Source: Myxococcus hansupus (GTDB taxonomy: Bacteria > Myxococcota > Myxococcia > Myxococcales > Myxococcaceae). Taken from it: 64,000 bases of DNA. Positions 35,236-43,528 of the stretch are shown here, piece by piece. The position numbers were made by a program, and so were the translations under genes. The stretch lies in NCBI RefSeq assembly GCF_000280925.3, contig NZ_CP012109.1, forward strand, positions 620,001 to 684,000. The letters run 5' to 3'. The notes under the pieces are model-generated. The model had not been told where the DNA came from and searched no databases. It was given only the letters and a program-made list of their open reading frames with translations. Within the stretch, counting starts at the first letter, position 1, and the number at the start of each line of letters is the position of its first letter.

Positions 35236-36057
35236 CTATCGGGCGGCCGCTCGACGCCGGTTCCTGGCGGCGGAGAGGGTGAGCAGCAGCACCGCGACGG
35301 GCACGCCCAGGACCACGGGCCACAGCCAGAGCGGCGCGCTGTCATGGATGACGGCGCGGAACTCGCGGCCCTCGGCGGGGGCGTCCATCAGCTCCGCGAG
35401 GTTGAGCTTCCACTCCACGGTGTCCTTCTTCTCGTTCACCGTGCCGTTCGTCTCACCGATGCTCGGCCCGTGGATGCGCAAGGTGAGGCGGTTGTTGCCG
35501 AGCGTCGCCCTCAGGAAGCCCTTCGCGAACGCCTGGGCCGCCGCTGGGTCCACGGCTTCATTTCCCGGTGCGCGCGGTCGGTCCAGGAGCTTGTCGATGT
35601 TGAAGCGCTGGGTGAAGACGTATTGACCGCCCTGCCGCTCGATGCCGAAGTCCCAGACACCCCTGGGCTGCCAGGGCACATGCTTGTTCTGCTCGGCGGT
35701 GCGCCGGTAGAGGTCTGGGAGCCGGGTGACGTCTTTCACCGTCACGTCGTAGACGAGGTGGTCTCGTCCCTCCTTCTCATAGTCCCGGAGCATGACCTGG
35801 GCGACTTCCGGGGCCTCACGAAGGGCCTTCTCGATGTCTCCAGCCGCCACGAAGAGCAACTGCCGGGGACTCAGGCTGCCGCGAATCTCCCTCAGGTCCA
35901 TTCGGGCCTGCGGAATGGAGACATCCACCACCAGCCGTGCCGAGCCTCCGGGTTCAATCCAGAGGTCTTGCTGGACGTCGAAGCACCCCGTCGCCGACAG
36001 AAGGAGCAGAGACAGTGCTGTCAGCAGCAGCGGTGAACGGGGTGAGCCAGGAAGCAT
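35236..36057 (-). CDS. lipoprotein with LppM-like domain and C-terminal membrane helix
   Basis: 273 residues. Lipobox LSATGCFDV gives Cys25. The body QDLWIEPGGSARLVVDVSIP resembles the LppM/DUF3153-like domain of surface lipoproteins, and there is a late stretch WLWPVVLGVPVAVLLLTLSAA followed by RNRRRAAAR, a membrane anchor with a positive end. The protein would be held at both ends, with the C-terminus in the cytoplasm if the segment spans the inner membrane. No enzyme motif is seen. The gene lies 25 bases downstream of ygfZ (stop at 36083), which is on the same strand. Confidence 0.68.
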   Translation of the reverse strand: MLPGSPRSPLLLTALSLLLLSATGCFDVQQDLWIEPGGSARLVVDVSIPQARMDLREIRGSLSPRQLLFVAAGDIEKALREAPEVAQVMLRDYEKEGRDHLVYDVTVKDVTRLPDLYRRTAEQNKHVPWQPRGVWDFGIERQGGQYVFTQRFNIDKLLDRPRAPGNEAVDPAAAQAFAKGFLRATLGNNRLTLRIHGPSIGETNGTVNEKKDTVEWKLNLAELMDAPAEGREFRAVIHDSAPLWLWPVVLGVPVAVLLLTLSAARNRRRAAAR

Positions 36058-36082
36058 GGCTCACCAGTATGCTGGGTCTGTT

Positions 36083-37153
36083 TCACGCGGAGAAGGGCAG
36101 CGGCGCCACCTTCGCCGTGGCGGGGCCGCCGGCCAGGGACAGCTCGGTGCCGGGCTCCAGCGAGTCGCGGTGCACGTAGCCCAGGGCCACGCGTTGTCCC
36201 GCAACCGGTGACTGCACCACGCTGGTCAGCCAGCCCACCTTCTTCTCACCGCGCCGCAGCTCGGTGCCGGGGGCCACGTCCGCGTCGCCCAACAGCAGGC
36301 CCGCCAGCTTGCGGTTCATCTGGCCGCGGAAGGTGGCCCGGGCGATGACCTCCTGCCCGATGTAGCAACCCTTGTTGTAGGAGATGGCGTTCGCCAGGTT
36401 GGCTTCCAGCGGAATGGTGGTGTCCACCATGTCCTTGCCGTACCGGGGGACGCCGGCCTCCACGCGCAGCAGCTCCAGCGTGTCGTAGCCCAGGGGCTTC
36501 AGGCCGTGGGCGGCGCCGGCCTCGGTCAGGGCCGTCCAGGCGGCCTCCAGCCCTGCGCGCGGCACCCACACGTCCACCCCATGCGCCTCAATGGCGGTGT
36601 TCCCGAGCAGCCAGACGTCCTGGCCCGCAAGGGTGGCCGTCCGGGTGGTGTGGTGCGACAGGGGGGCGTGGGGGCTGCTCAGGGCGGCGGACAGGAGGGC
36701 CTCCGTCTGGGGTCCGAGCAGCCGGAGCAGGGCCCACTCCTCCGTGGCCGGGTGCAGCTCGGCGTCCTCGGAAATGAGGTATTTGTCCAGGAACTCCCGC
36801 ACCTTGGCGCCGGTCCCCGGCTCCAAATCCAGCAGGAGGTCTGTCTCCCGCTTGAGGATGCGGGCATCCGCCACCATGGCCCCCTTCACGGTCACCATGG
36901 CGGCGTAGGTCGCGGTGCCCACGGGGAGGTTGTTCACCTCCTGGGTGACCATCCCATGTAGGAAGGAGGCCCGGTCCTCCCCAGTGATTCGGAGGGTTTC
37001 GCGGTAGGAGGCATCATGGAGGGCCACGGACTGTCTTGCCGCCCGGTACGCTCCTTCCGTGTCCTCGTACCCGGCCACGGTTTCCCGGCCGCCCACGTCG
37101 CCGAAGCGGGCGCCCGCCTTCTCGTGAAGAAAATGCAGAGACAGCGGTTCCAT
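36083..37153 (-). CDS. ygfZ: folate-binding protein YgfZ
   Basis: 356 residues of the GcvT/YgfZ fold. The signature KGCYIGQEVIARATFRGQ contains the conserved Cys of YgfZ (COG0354). YgfZ binds tetrahydrofolate and assists the repair or assembly of some iron-sulfur proteins. Lack of the full glycine-cleavage context and the K-G-C-Y-I-G-Q-E motif separate it from GcvT proper. The gene is divergent from the cupin gene with only 38 bases between starts, so their promoters overlap. Confidence 0.9.
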   Translation of the reverse strand: MEPLSLHFLHEKAGARFGDVGGRETVAGYEDTEGAYRAARQSVALHDASYRETLRITGEDRASFLHGMVTQEVNNLPVGTATYAAMVTVKGAMVADARILKRETDLLLDLEPGTGAKVREFLDKYLISEDAELHPATEEWALLRLLGPQTEALLSAALSSPHAPLSHHTTRTATLAGQDVWLLGNTAIEAHGVDVWVPRAGLEAAWTALTEAGAAHGLKPLGYDTLELLRVEAGVPRYGKDMVDTTIPLEANLANAISYNKGCYIGQEVIARATFRGQMNRKLAGLLLGDADVAPGTELRRGEKKVGWLTSVVQSPVAGQRVALGYVHRDSLEPGTELSLAGGPATAKVAPLPFSA

Positions 37154-37191
37154 GTCCGTCGCTATATAGAGGCGAAGGAGCGAATGCCACG

Positions 37192-37518
37192 ATGGATGTG
37201 AAGCACCTGTCGTCCTTTCAGGACTTCTCGCCAGAGAAGCTCCTGAAGCACAACGTCTTCCAGTCCGGCCGTTTCTTCCTGGACGTGTACTGCCTCCAGC
37301 CCGGGCAGGCGCAGAAGCCCCACCACCATGCGGCGTCGGACAAGGTGTATGTCGTCCTCGACGGCCGCTGCCGATTCCGCGTGGGGGCTGAAGAGGAAGT
37401 CCACGGCCCTGGCGCCGCCATTTTCGCCCCCGCGGGCGCCGAGCACGGCGTCACCAATGACGGCCCCGATGCCGCCCGCCTCCTCGTTTTGATGACCCCG
37501 CCCCCGGAGCATGCATGA
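37192..37518 (+). CDS. cupin-fold protein
   Basis: 108 residues forming one cupin barrel. The two motifs are PGQAQKPHHHAASDKVYVVLDG (metal-binding His residues and Glu-equivalent position occupied by Lys-Val-Tyr) and GAAIFAPAGAEHGVTNDG. It probably binds a metal and a small ligand, but the reaction is unknown. The ATG at 37192 has GGAG at proper spacing; the frame is open further upstream across the ygfZ start and was shortened for that reason. Its stop overlaps the VKOR-DsbA start as ATGA. Confidence 0.82.
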   Translation: MDVKHLSSFQDFSPEKLLKHNVFQSGRFFLDVYCLQPGQAQKPHHHAASDKVYVVLDGRCRFRVGAEEEVHGPGAAIFAPAGAEHGVTNDGPDAARLLVLMTPPPEHA

Positions 37519-38921
37519 GCTCGAAGTCTTCCTCCTCGCCCACTCCCGTGGCGACTCGCGGCGCGCTGGTGCTGCTGGTCCTGGGCCTCGCGGAGAGTGG
37601 CCTGTCCATCTTCCAGTGGATGCAGCTCCTCACCCTGCGCGGTGGCGGCTCCACCGTGTGCGGCGTCTCCGAGACGGTGAACTGCGAGACGGTGTGGAAC
37701 TCCGCCTTCGCCAGCCGCGTGCATGACCTGGTGGGCATCCCCGTCGCGGGCCTGGGCCTCGTGTGGGGTCTGGCCGCGGTGGGCCTGTCCGCGCTGTTCC
37801 TGACGTGGGCGAGCGCGGGCAAGGATGTGCGTCCCGCCGTCAATGGCCTGCGGCTGGTGGCCGCCGCGGGCATCGTGTCCGTGGTCGTCTTCGGCGTGGC
37901 GAGTGCCCAGTCGGGCGCGCTGTGCCCCACGTGTCTCGCGACGTACGCGCTGGTGGCGGTGTTCGCGGGCGTGGCCGTGAAGGGGCTGCCCGGGCCGGTG
38001 CTGCCTGGCGCGGGCGAGTGGGGCGCCACGCTGAAGTGGACGGTGGGCATCACGGCGGCTGTCTTCATCGCGGCGCTGATGCCGGGCCGGGCCACGCCGA
38101 AGGCGTCGGACGCCTCGGGGGCCTCGCTGTTGCCGCCCCCGCCGCCGGTGGCGAGCACGCCGATGCCGGGTGTGACGCCGCGCGAGCCGCCGCCTCCGCC
38201 CGCGTCGCTGGAGGAGTTCCTGCGCTCGCTGCCGCCGCAGCACCAGCAGTTCCTGTCGGATGCGCTGGCCGCGTACCGCGCCGAGACGCCGCAGCCGGCG
38301 GGCGCGCCCGCGCGCCGCCGCTACGGGCCCGTGGACGCGCCGGTGAAAATCGTCGAGTGGACGGACAGCAAGTGCCCCCACTGCAAGTCGCTGGTGGAGG
38401 AGCTGTCCGCGCTGAAGAAGCGCGTGCCCGAAGGGAAGATATCGCTGGAGGCGCGGCAGTTCCCGCTGGATGGCGCGTGCAACCCGGCGATTCCGCGCCG
38501 CGGGCCGGATGCGCCCAGCGTTCGCTGCGTGGCGGCGCGCGCGCAGATTTGCCTGGAGGGGGCGCCGGACTACTGGGAGCTGCGCGAGAAGATGTTCGCC
38601 GCGCAGGCCGTGTTGGACACGGAGCGGGCGGTGGAGATCGCCTCGTCGGGTTCGGTGCCGCGCTCGCAGCTCGAGGTGTGCATGAGCAGCCCGGCCACGG
38701 CGGCGAAGCTCCAGGAGGACTCCCGCTACGCCATGCGCCACCACATCCAGGGCACGCCGCTGGTGCTGGTGAATGGTCGCGAGGCGATGCCCTCGGCGCC
38801 GTTCCTCTATGCGTTGGTGATGGCGGACGGCAACCCGAGCGCGCCCGCGTTCAGCATGCTGCCGCCGCCGCGTCCGCGTCCGGCCGGTGGTCACGACGAC
38901 CACGCGGGCCACAACCACTGA
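37515..38921 (+). CDS. vitamin K epoxide reductase-like / DsbA-like thioredoxin fusion
   Basis: 468 residues. The N-terminal part has four membrane helices with the VKOR Cys pairs: CGVSETVNCETVW in the loop and ALCPTCLATYALVAV as CxxC active site. After a Pro-rich linker (about 200-240) comes a periplasmic thioredoxin-like domain with CPHC in EWTDSKCPHCKSLVEEL and the cis-Pro region IQGTPLVLVNG. The C-terminus is His-rich (HDDHAGHNH), a possible metal-binding tail. Such fusions oxidise DsbA-like domains and so form disulfides in exported proteins using quinone. Many Cys-rich exported proteins in this window would be clients. It is the second gene of an operon with the cupin and SUI1 genes. 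Confidence 0.9.
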   Translation: MSSKSSSSPTPVATRGALVLLVLGLAESGLSIFQWMQLLTLRGGGSTVCGVSETVNCETVWNSAFASRVHDLVGIPVAGLGLVWGLAAVGLSALFLTWASAGKDVRPAVNGLRLVAAAGIVSVVVFGVASAQSGALCPTCLATYALVAVFAGVAVKGLPGPVLPGAGEWGATLKWTVGITAAVFIAALMPGRATPKASDASGASLLPPPPPVASTPMPGVTPREPPPPPASLEEFLRSLPPQHQQFLSDALAAYRAETPQPAGAPARRRYGPVDAPVKIVEWTDSKCPHCKSLVEELSALKKRVPEGKISLEARQFPLDGACNPAIPRRGPDAPSVRCVAARAQICLEGAPDYWELREKMFAAQAVLDTERAVEIASSGSVPRSQLEVCMSSPATAAKLQEDSRYAMRHHIQGTPLVLVNGREAMPSAPFLYALVMADGNPSAPAFSMLPPPRPRPAGGHDDHAGHNH

Positions 38922-38939
38922 GGACGTTGGACTCGCGCC

Positions 38940-39329
38940 ATGGGCAAGCGTGACAAGAAGGGTGAGCCGCCAGTGGCACCGGCGGCTCCGTTCAACAATC
39001 CGTTCGCCGCGCTGTCGGCGCAGCGCGAAGCCTTGCCCCAGGCGCCCGCTGTGCCCGTGGCGGCTGCTCCGGTGAAGGCCGAGCCCAAGGGCCCCGCGCG
39101 CGCCGTGGTGCGCATGGAGCGCAAGGGCCGGGGCGGCAAGGAAGTCACGGTGGTGGAGCACCTGGAGCTGCCCGCGCCCCAGCGCGAGGTGTGGCTCAAG
39201 GCGCTGAAGAACTCGCTCGGCTGCGGCGGCGTGGTGGAGGACGACACGCTGGTGCTCCAGGGCGACCAGCGTGAGCGGCTTCCCTCGCTGCTGGAGGCCC
39301 GGGGCGTGCGCAAGGTGACGGTGGGCTGA
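38940..39329 (+). CDS. SUI1/YciH-type translation initiation factor homologue
   Basis: 129 residues. The last 75 residues (MERKGRGGKEVTVVEHLELP, then SLGCGGVVEDDTLVLQGDQR and EARGVRKVTVG) are the SUI1 fold of eIF1/YciH, which influences start-codon choice. The first 50 residues are an Ala/Pro-rich extension of unknown purpose. It lies 18 bases after the VKOR-DsbA gene and is probably read on the same transcript. In bacteria the role of YciH is not fully settled. Confidence 0.9.
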   Translation: MGKRDKKGEPPVAPAAPFNNPFAALSAQREALPQAPAVPVAAAPVKAEPKGPARAVVRMERKGRGGKEVTVVEHLELPAPQREVWLKALKNSLGCGGVVEDDTLVLQGDQRERLPSLLEARGVRKVTVG

Positions 39330-39475
39330 CGGGCGCTTGGCGGGTGGTGGGCGCAGGCACATGAGCGTCCCTCGTTGGTCTGCGCATCAGGGACCCGCGT
39401 CTCCGCGTCCTGTCAGATTCTTCTGCTAGTCCTGGCCTGGTTTCGTGGCTTCGAGAGCGAAACCGGAGGACTGGG

Positions 39476-40819
39476 ATGCGCGTGCGCGACGTGCTCTGGC
39501 TGGTGCTGGTGCTTGCGGTCACAGGCTGTTCGACCACTCGGTGGGTCCGCTTGGAGACGGGGGAAGGGACGTCGTTTGTCCACACGCCTTTCGAGGAAGC
39601 GGATACCGGGCCCGTGGAGCTGGACGCGGACGAATTCGAAGGCGCCGTGGCTCGGTTCGCCCAGGATGTCCGGCCCTTCTCCAATCCCTTGCGAGAGGCC
39701 CGTCAGCTCTTCGGGGTGCCTGCAAGGGGCGGGATGTATCTGTTCCAGCACGACACCTCTCGCCTCATCCCTCAGCAATCCGAGTCGGACCCAGACGGTC
39801 CTCGGCTTCTGGAGTCGTACTCTGATGATGCGCTGACGCGTGCGTATGGCCGTTGGTGTGAGCGCAAGTCCCAGCCCGGTGACTGTTTGCGTTTGCTCGC
39901 CGAAGGTCCGTTGCTGGCCAGTGACGGTAAGTACACGCTGGCCATGGCCATCGCCATGGACTCTGTCTGGCTGGAAACGGCCGAGGCGCTTCGGGATTTG
40001 GCGGACCCCCAGGCGCTGCTGGCGACAGTGAGCGCCTCCGTCAGCATGTATCTGCTCCTATGGTCGTTGCCTGAACCCGTGAGTAAAGGGCTCGCGGCGC
40101 TGGTGACGGCCACGGCGATTGCCTACCTGGGCGTGGACACGGTGTGGCGCATTCTGGACGGGTGGAGGGTGTTGGTTCGTCAGGTGGACCAAGCCAGAAC
40201 CTTCGAACAGGTTCGCGACGCCGGAGATGCGTACGGCGAAGTCCTTGGAGAGAGCGCGGCGCGAATATTCGTCCTGCTGACCACCGCGGCCATTGGCAAT
40301 ACCGCGGGTCTGGTCGCGAAGGCCCCCAAGTTGCCGGGCTCCGCGCAGGCCGCGCTCGCGGTGGAGTCGCAGGCCGGTTACTCGTACGTCGCGATGGGAG
40401 GCGTGCAGTCGGTCGCGATGGCTGCCGAGGGATTCACCATTGCGCTCGCGCCCCATGCAGTCGCCATGGCGGTTCGGGGCAGTCGGAGTGGGCGCCCCGA
40501 GAACCACCATCTCGCCACCAACAAGAACAGCGTTTCCTCTGCACGCGGAGGGCCCTGGACGCCACGGTTCAGGCGGATCTTCAAGAAGGCAGGAATGGAG
40601 CTGAAGGACCCTGAGAACATCGTGCCAGTCAAAGGTCACAAGGGTCCTCATCCACAGGCGTACCACGACCGGGTCTACGAGCGATTGAACGGGGCAACCG
40701 AGAACTGTCGCAAGGTGGAGGAGTGCCGTGAGGCACTGACGAAAGCCCTGCGGCAACTGGCCAAGGAGGTCGTCACGCAAGGGACGGAGCTCAACAGGCT
40801 CGTGACCCACGGCAGGTAA
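39476..40819 (+). CDS. Sit-like polymorphic toxin lipoprotein with AHH nuclease domain
   Basis: 447 residues. Signal peptide and lipobox (LVLAVTGCSTT) give a lipidated N-terminus. A central region contains several hydrophobic helices (ASVSMYLLLWSLPEPV, ALVTATAIAYLGVD). The C-terminal 110 residues contain PENHHLATNKN, FRRIFKKAGMELKDPENIVP and GPHPQAYHDRVYERL, the AHH (HNH-like) nuclease toxin pattern. Myxobacterial SitA proteins are lipoprotein toxins transferred between cells by TraA/TraB outer-membrane exchange, and the layout fits. An immunity gene follows 16 bases downstream. No SitB-like gene is adjacent; SUI1 lies upstream. GGAGG precedes the ATG. Confidence 0.82.
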   Translation: MRVRDVLWLVLVLAVTGCSTTRWVRLETGEGTSFVHTPFEEADTGPVELDADEFEGAVARFAQDVRPFSNPLREARQLFGVPARGGMYLFQHDTSRLIPQQSESDPDGPRLLESYSDDALTRAYGRWCERKSQPGDCLRLLAEGPLLASDGKYTLAMAIAMDSVWLETAEALRDLADPQALLATVSASVSMYLLLWSLPEPVSKGLAALVTATAIAYLGVDTVWRILDGWRVLVRQVDQARTFEQVRDAGDAYGEVLGESAARIFVLLTTAAIGNTAGLVAKAPKLPGSAQAALAVESQAGYSYVAMGGVQSVAMAAEGFTIALAPHAVAMAVRGSRSGRPENHHLATNKNSVSSARGGPWTPRFRRIFKKAGMELKDPENIVPVKGHKGPHPQAYHDRVYERLNGATENCRKVEECREALTKALRQLAKEVVTQGTELNRLVTHGR

Positions 40820-40835
40820 CGGTTAGAACCGCATC

Positions 40836-41402
40836 ATGCCGAGCCGCTTCTTCAGGATTGCCGAGAACATCCAGGCGGGTAACTGGTACCTGGGGGACCC
40901 CGAGGACTCGCGGGGACAGGAAGTCGAAGACCCTTGGCTGTTCAGGGCAGGCCGGCCCGTTCAGGTCGAAGGCCCTTTGATCGTTCCCATCGACGAACCG
41001 GGCCGGGCTCTGGACTTCTCCCTGGCAGGCGTGGGGCTTGCTCCCATCGTCCATGTGAACGTAGCCACCCTCTTCGTGGAGCTGGCCCCAGACGATGTGC
41101 AGACCCTGCCTGTGGTCATCAAAGGCCAACCGGACCAGTACCTCCTCCTGGTGGCGACGAAGCTCATCCGCTGCATCGACGAGAAGGCGTCCAAGGTGCA
41201 GTTCTGGAAGCCGGAAGACGGGCTGCCCGCGAAGGTGGGGCAGTACTACGCGGTGGATGATTTGCGCATCGACACCACCAAAGTGGGCGGAGCCAAGGTG
41301 TTCCGCACGGAGGGCTGGACCCAAGCGCTCATCGTTTCGGATGACCTCAAGCAGGCCCTGGAGCGAGCGCGGGCCACCGGTGTGAAGTTCACGGCGGTGT
41401 AG
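40836..41402 (+). CDS. Imm11-type immunity protein
   Basis: 188 residues, no signal peptide. The C-terminal block DDLRIDTTKVGGAKVFRTEGW, ALIVSDDLKQALERA and GVKFTAV is characteristic of the imm11/DUF1629 immunity family. It should bind and neutralise the AHH toxin encoded 16 bases upstream. Sister cells carrying this gene would survive toxin delivery; cells without it would not. Recognition is based on family pattern and position. Confidence 0.85.
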   Translation: MPSRFFRIAENIQAGNWYLGDPEDSRGQEVEDPWLFRAGRPVQVEGPLIVPIDEPGRALDFSLAGVGLAPIVHVNVATLFVELAPDDVQTLPVVIKGQPDQYLLLVATKLIRCIDEKASKVQFWKPEDGLPAKVGQYYAVDDLRIDTTKVGGAKVFRTEGWTQALIVSDDLKQALERARATGVKFTAV

Positions 41403-41421
41403 CTCTGCCCCGGACACGAAA

Positions 41422-41453
41422 AAGCCCGGGCCGCCGTGAAGGCGCCCGGGCTT
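41422..41453. terminator. bidirectional terminator between immunity and dehydrogenase genes
   Basis: AAGCCCGGGC (41422-41431) pairs perfectly with 41444-41453; the 12-base loop holds a short inner GCC/GGC stem. On the minus strand the hairpin is followed by TTTTTCG, giving a standard terminator for the dehydrogenase gene (stop 41482). It also lies 19 bases after the immunity gene. Confidence 0.85.
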
Positions 41454-41481
41454 CGTGTGACACAGGGATTCGCCGTGACGA

Positions 41482-42486
41482 CTACAGCGCGGCGATGATG
41501 GCGTCGGTGAACTCGCGGGTGGTGGCCTTGCCACCGATGTCGCCCGTGCGGACCTCGCCGGAGCTGTACACCTTCCAGATGGCGTTCTCCATGCTGCGAG
41601 CCGCCGCGCCCATGTCCAGGTGGTCCAGCATCATCACCGCGGACATCATCAGCGCGGTGGGGTTCGCGATGCCCTTGCCCGCGATGTCCGGGGCGGTGCC
41701 GTGCACGGCCTCGAAGACGGCGGTGCGCTCGCCGATGTTGGCGCCGGGGACGACGCCCAGGCCGCCGACGAGGCCCGCGCACAGGTCGCTGAGCACGTCG
41801 CCGTAGAAGTTCTCCGACACCAGCACGTCGAAGCGGGTCGGGTCCTTCACCAACTGCATGCAGAGGTTGTCGATGATGACTTCCTCGTACGTCACGTCCG
41901 GGAACTCACGGCCGACCTTGCGGCAGCAGTCCAGGAAGAGGCCGTCCGACAGCTTCATGATGTTCGCCTTGTGCACGCCGGTGACCTTCTTGCGGCCGTG
42001 CTTGCGGGCGTACTCGAAGGCGAAGCGGGCGATCCGCGTCGAGGCCTTCTCGGTGATGATCTTCAGCGACTCCACGACGCCCGGGACGATGATGTGCTCC
42101 AGGCCGGCGTAGAGGCTCTCCGTGTTCTCGCGCACCACGACGAGGTCCACGCCCTCGTAGCGCGTCTTCACGTTCGGCACGCTCTTCACGGGCCGCAGCG
42201 ACGAGTACAGGTCCAGCCGCTTGCGCAGGCCCACGTTGGCCGACGGCAGACCGCCGCCCACGACGGTGCCCGTGGGGCCCTTGAGCGCGATGCCGCTGCG
42301 CAGCACCGCCTCCACCGTCTCGTCAGGCAGGTTGGTGCCGTACTTGGCAATCACCTCCGTGCCTGCGTCCTTGTACTCGAAATCGAGAGGGACCTTGAGC
42401 GCCTCGAGGACGCGCACGGTGGCCGCCATGACTTCGGGGCCGATGCCATCGCCGTTGATGATCGTGACAGTGCGGGTGTTCGCCAT
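41482..42486 (-). CDS. isocitrate/isopropylmalate dehydrogenase family enzyme, NAD-dependent isocitrate type
   Basis: 334 residues, the length of NAD-linked isocitrate or isopropylmalate dehydrogenases. The catalytic set is present: NGDGIGPEVM at the start, RENTESLYAGLEH (substrate and specificity loop), HKANIMKLSDGLFL, and the metal and coenzyme region GERTAVFEAVHGTAPDIAGKGIANPTALM. The RENTE-S-LY-AGLEH loop favours isocitrate over isopropylmalate. No leu genes are nearby, which also favours the TCA-cycle role. The start MANTRT at 42486 is preferred over 42507, where seven extra residues would precede the first strand. Confidence 0.88.
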   Translation of the reverse strand: MANTRTVTIINGDGIGPEVMAATVRVLEALKVPLDFEYKDAGTEVIAKYGTNLPDETVEAVLRSGIALKGPTGTVVGGGLPSANVGLRKRLDLYSSLRPVKSVPNVKTRYEGVDLVVVRENTESLYAGLEHIIVPGVVESLKIITEKASTRIARFAFEYARKHGRKKVTGVHKANIMKLSDGLFLDCCRKVGREFPDVTYEEVIIDNLCMQLVKDPTRFDVLVSENFYGDVLSDLCAGLVGGLGVVPGANIGERTAVFEAVHGTAPDIAGKGIANPTALMMSAVMMLDHLDMGAAARSMENAIWKVYSSGEVRTGDIGGKATTREFTDAIIAAL

Positions 42487-42632
42487 GGGTGCGGATTCAC
42501 AGCACAATTTCCCTGTTGTCGAAAGAACGAAAACACCCGGGATTCAGCCGGAGGCATGGCGGCCATGAGGAAGGCGCACCCTTCGCGGGCCTCCAGGCGC
42601 CGTCCAGGCGGGGCGGCGGCCGCCGGGGCGGC

Positions 42633-43403
42633 TCAGTGCTCGGCGGAGGACGAGGGCCGGGGGCGCCGCGTGGGCCTCCGGCGGGTGTGGATGGCGTAGG
42701 GCCGGTAGAAGGACTCCCACAGGGCCGCCCGCCGGCCCCGAGGCCGCGTGCGCAGCTCTCCCAGGGGCGCCCGGATGAAGAACGAGGAGAGGAACAGGTA
42801 GGACGCCGTCAGGGTCAGCAGCATCAGGATGGCCGTCACGGCCTCGCCGGGAATCCAGGCCACGCGGGCGCGCAGCAGGAACTCGTTGAAGTCCACCGGC
42901 GGCTTCGGATGGCTGTAGACCTTCACGAACCACGTCATCATCAGGACCATCAGGATGGGCCCATAGGCGCGGTTCAGCCGGGTGGAGATGGCGGAGAAGA
43001 GCGAGAGCTGGATTTGCGGCCGTTCCAGCTCCAGCGCCAGCTCTCGCAGCGCGTCCGGATCCACGGGCTCGCGGCGGAGCATGGGGGCCCACCAGCCGTC
43101 CTCCAGCAGGCGCACCCGGCGGTTCCACAAGTCGTAGTACCGGTAGCGCCGCGCCTCGATGAGGAGGAACGACACCACCATCCAGATGCCCACCAGGAAG
43201 GTGACGTGGGAGCTCTGCGAGGACGCGAAGCCGAAGGAGATGACCGCCGCCGTCGTCGTGAGCGCCCAGTTGGTGGTGGTGTCCAGGCGCGTGCGCCACG
43301 TATCGGAGCGGCTCAGCTCGCCACGAAAAAGCTGCGCCATCGCCTGCTGGGACAGCCAGGGCGACTCCAGCACGTCGTTCTTGTCGTGTTCACGCCCGGG
43401 CAT
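42633..43403 (-). CDS. DUF2270 membrane protein
   Basis: 256 residues. LSQQAMAQLFRGELSRSDTWRTRLDTTTNWA is the signature of DUF2270, followed by hydrophobic segments (AVISFGFASSQSSHVTFLVGIWMVVSFLL, ILMVLMMTWFVKV, VTAILMLLTLTASYLFLS). Family function is unknown. The ATG at 43403 has AGAAGG next to it. The gene is divergent from the hybrid sensor gene. The C-terminus is Arg-rich (TRRRPTRRPRPS), probably cytoplasmic. Confidence 0.83.
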   Translation of the reverse strand: MPGREHDKNDVLESPWLSQQAMAQLFRGELSRSDTWRTRLDTTTNWALTTTAAVISFGFASSQSSHVTFLVGIWMVVSFLLIEARRYRYYDLWNRRVRLLEDGWWAPMLRREPVDPDALRELALELERPQIQLSLFSAISTRLNRAYGPILMVLMMTWFVKVYSHPKPPVDFNEFLLRARVAWIPGEAVTAILMLLTLTASYLFLSSFFIRAPLGELRTRPRGRRAALWESFYRPYAIHTRRRPTRRPRPSSSAEH

Positions 43404-43528
43404 CCTTCTCTGGAAGGTGGGCTGGGCACTGGGCGTTTGCAACGCCTGGAAGTGTCCTGACGGCGAGCAGGCGGGCAGGCGACCGGGTGGCAACAGCGGG
43501 CGGGCGTGCCCACCTTGCTGCCTTGAAC

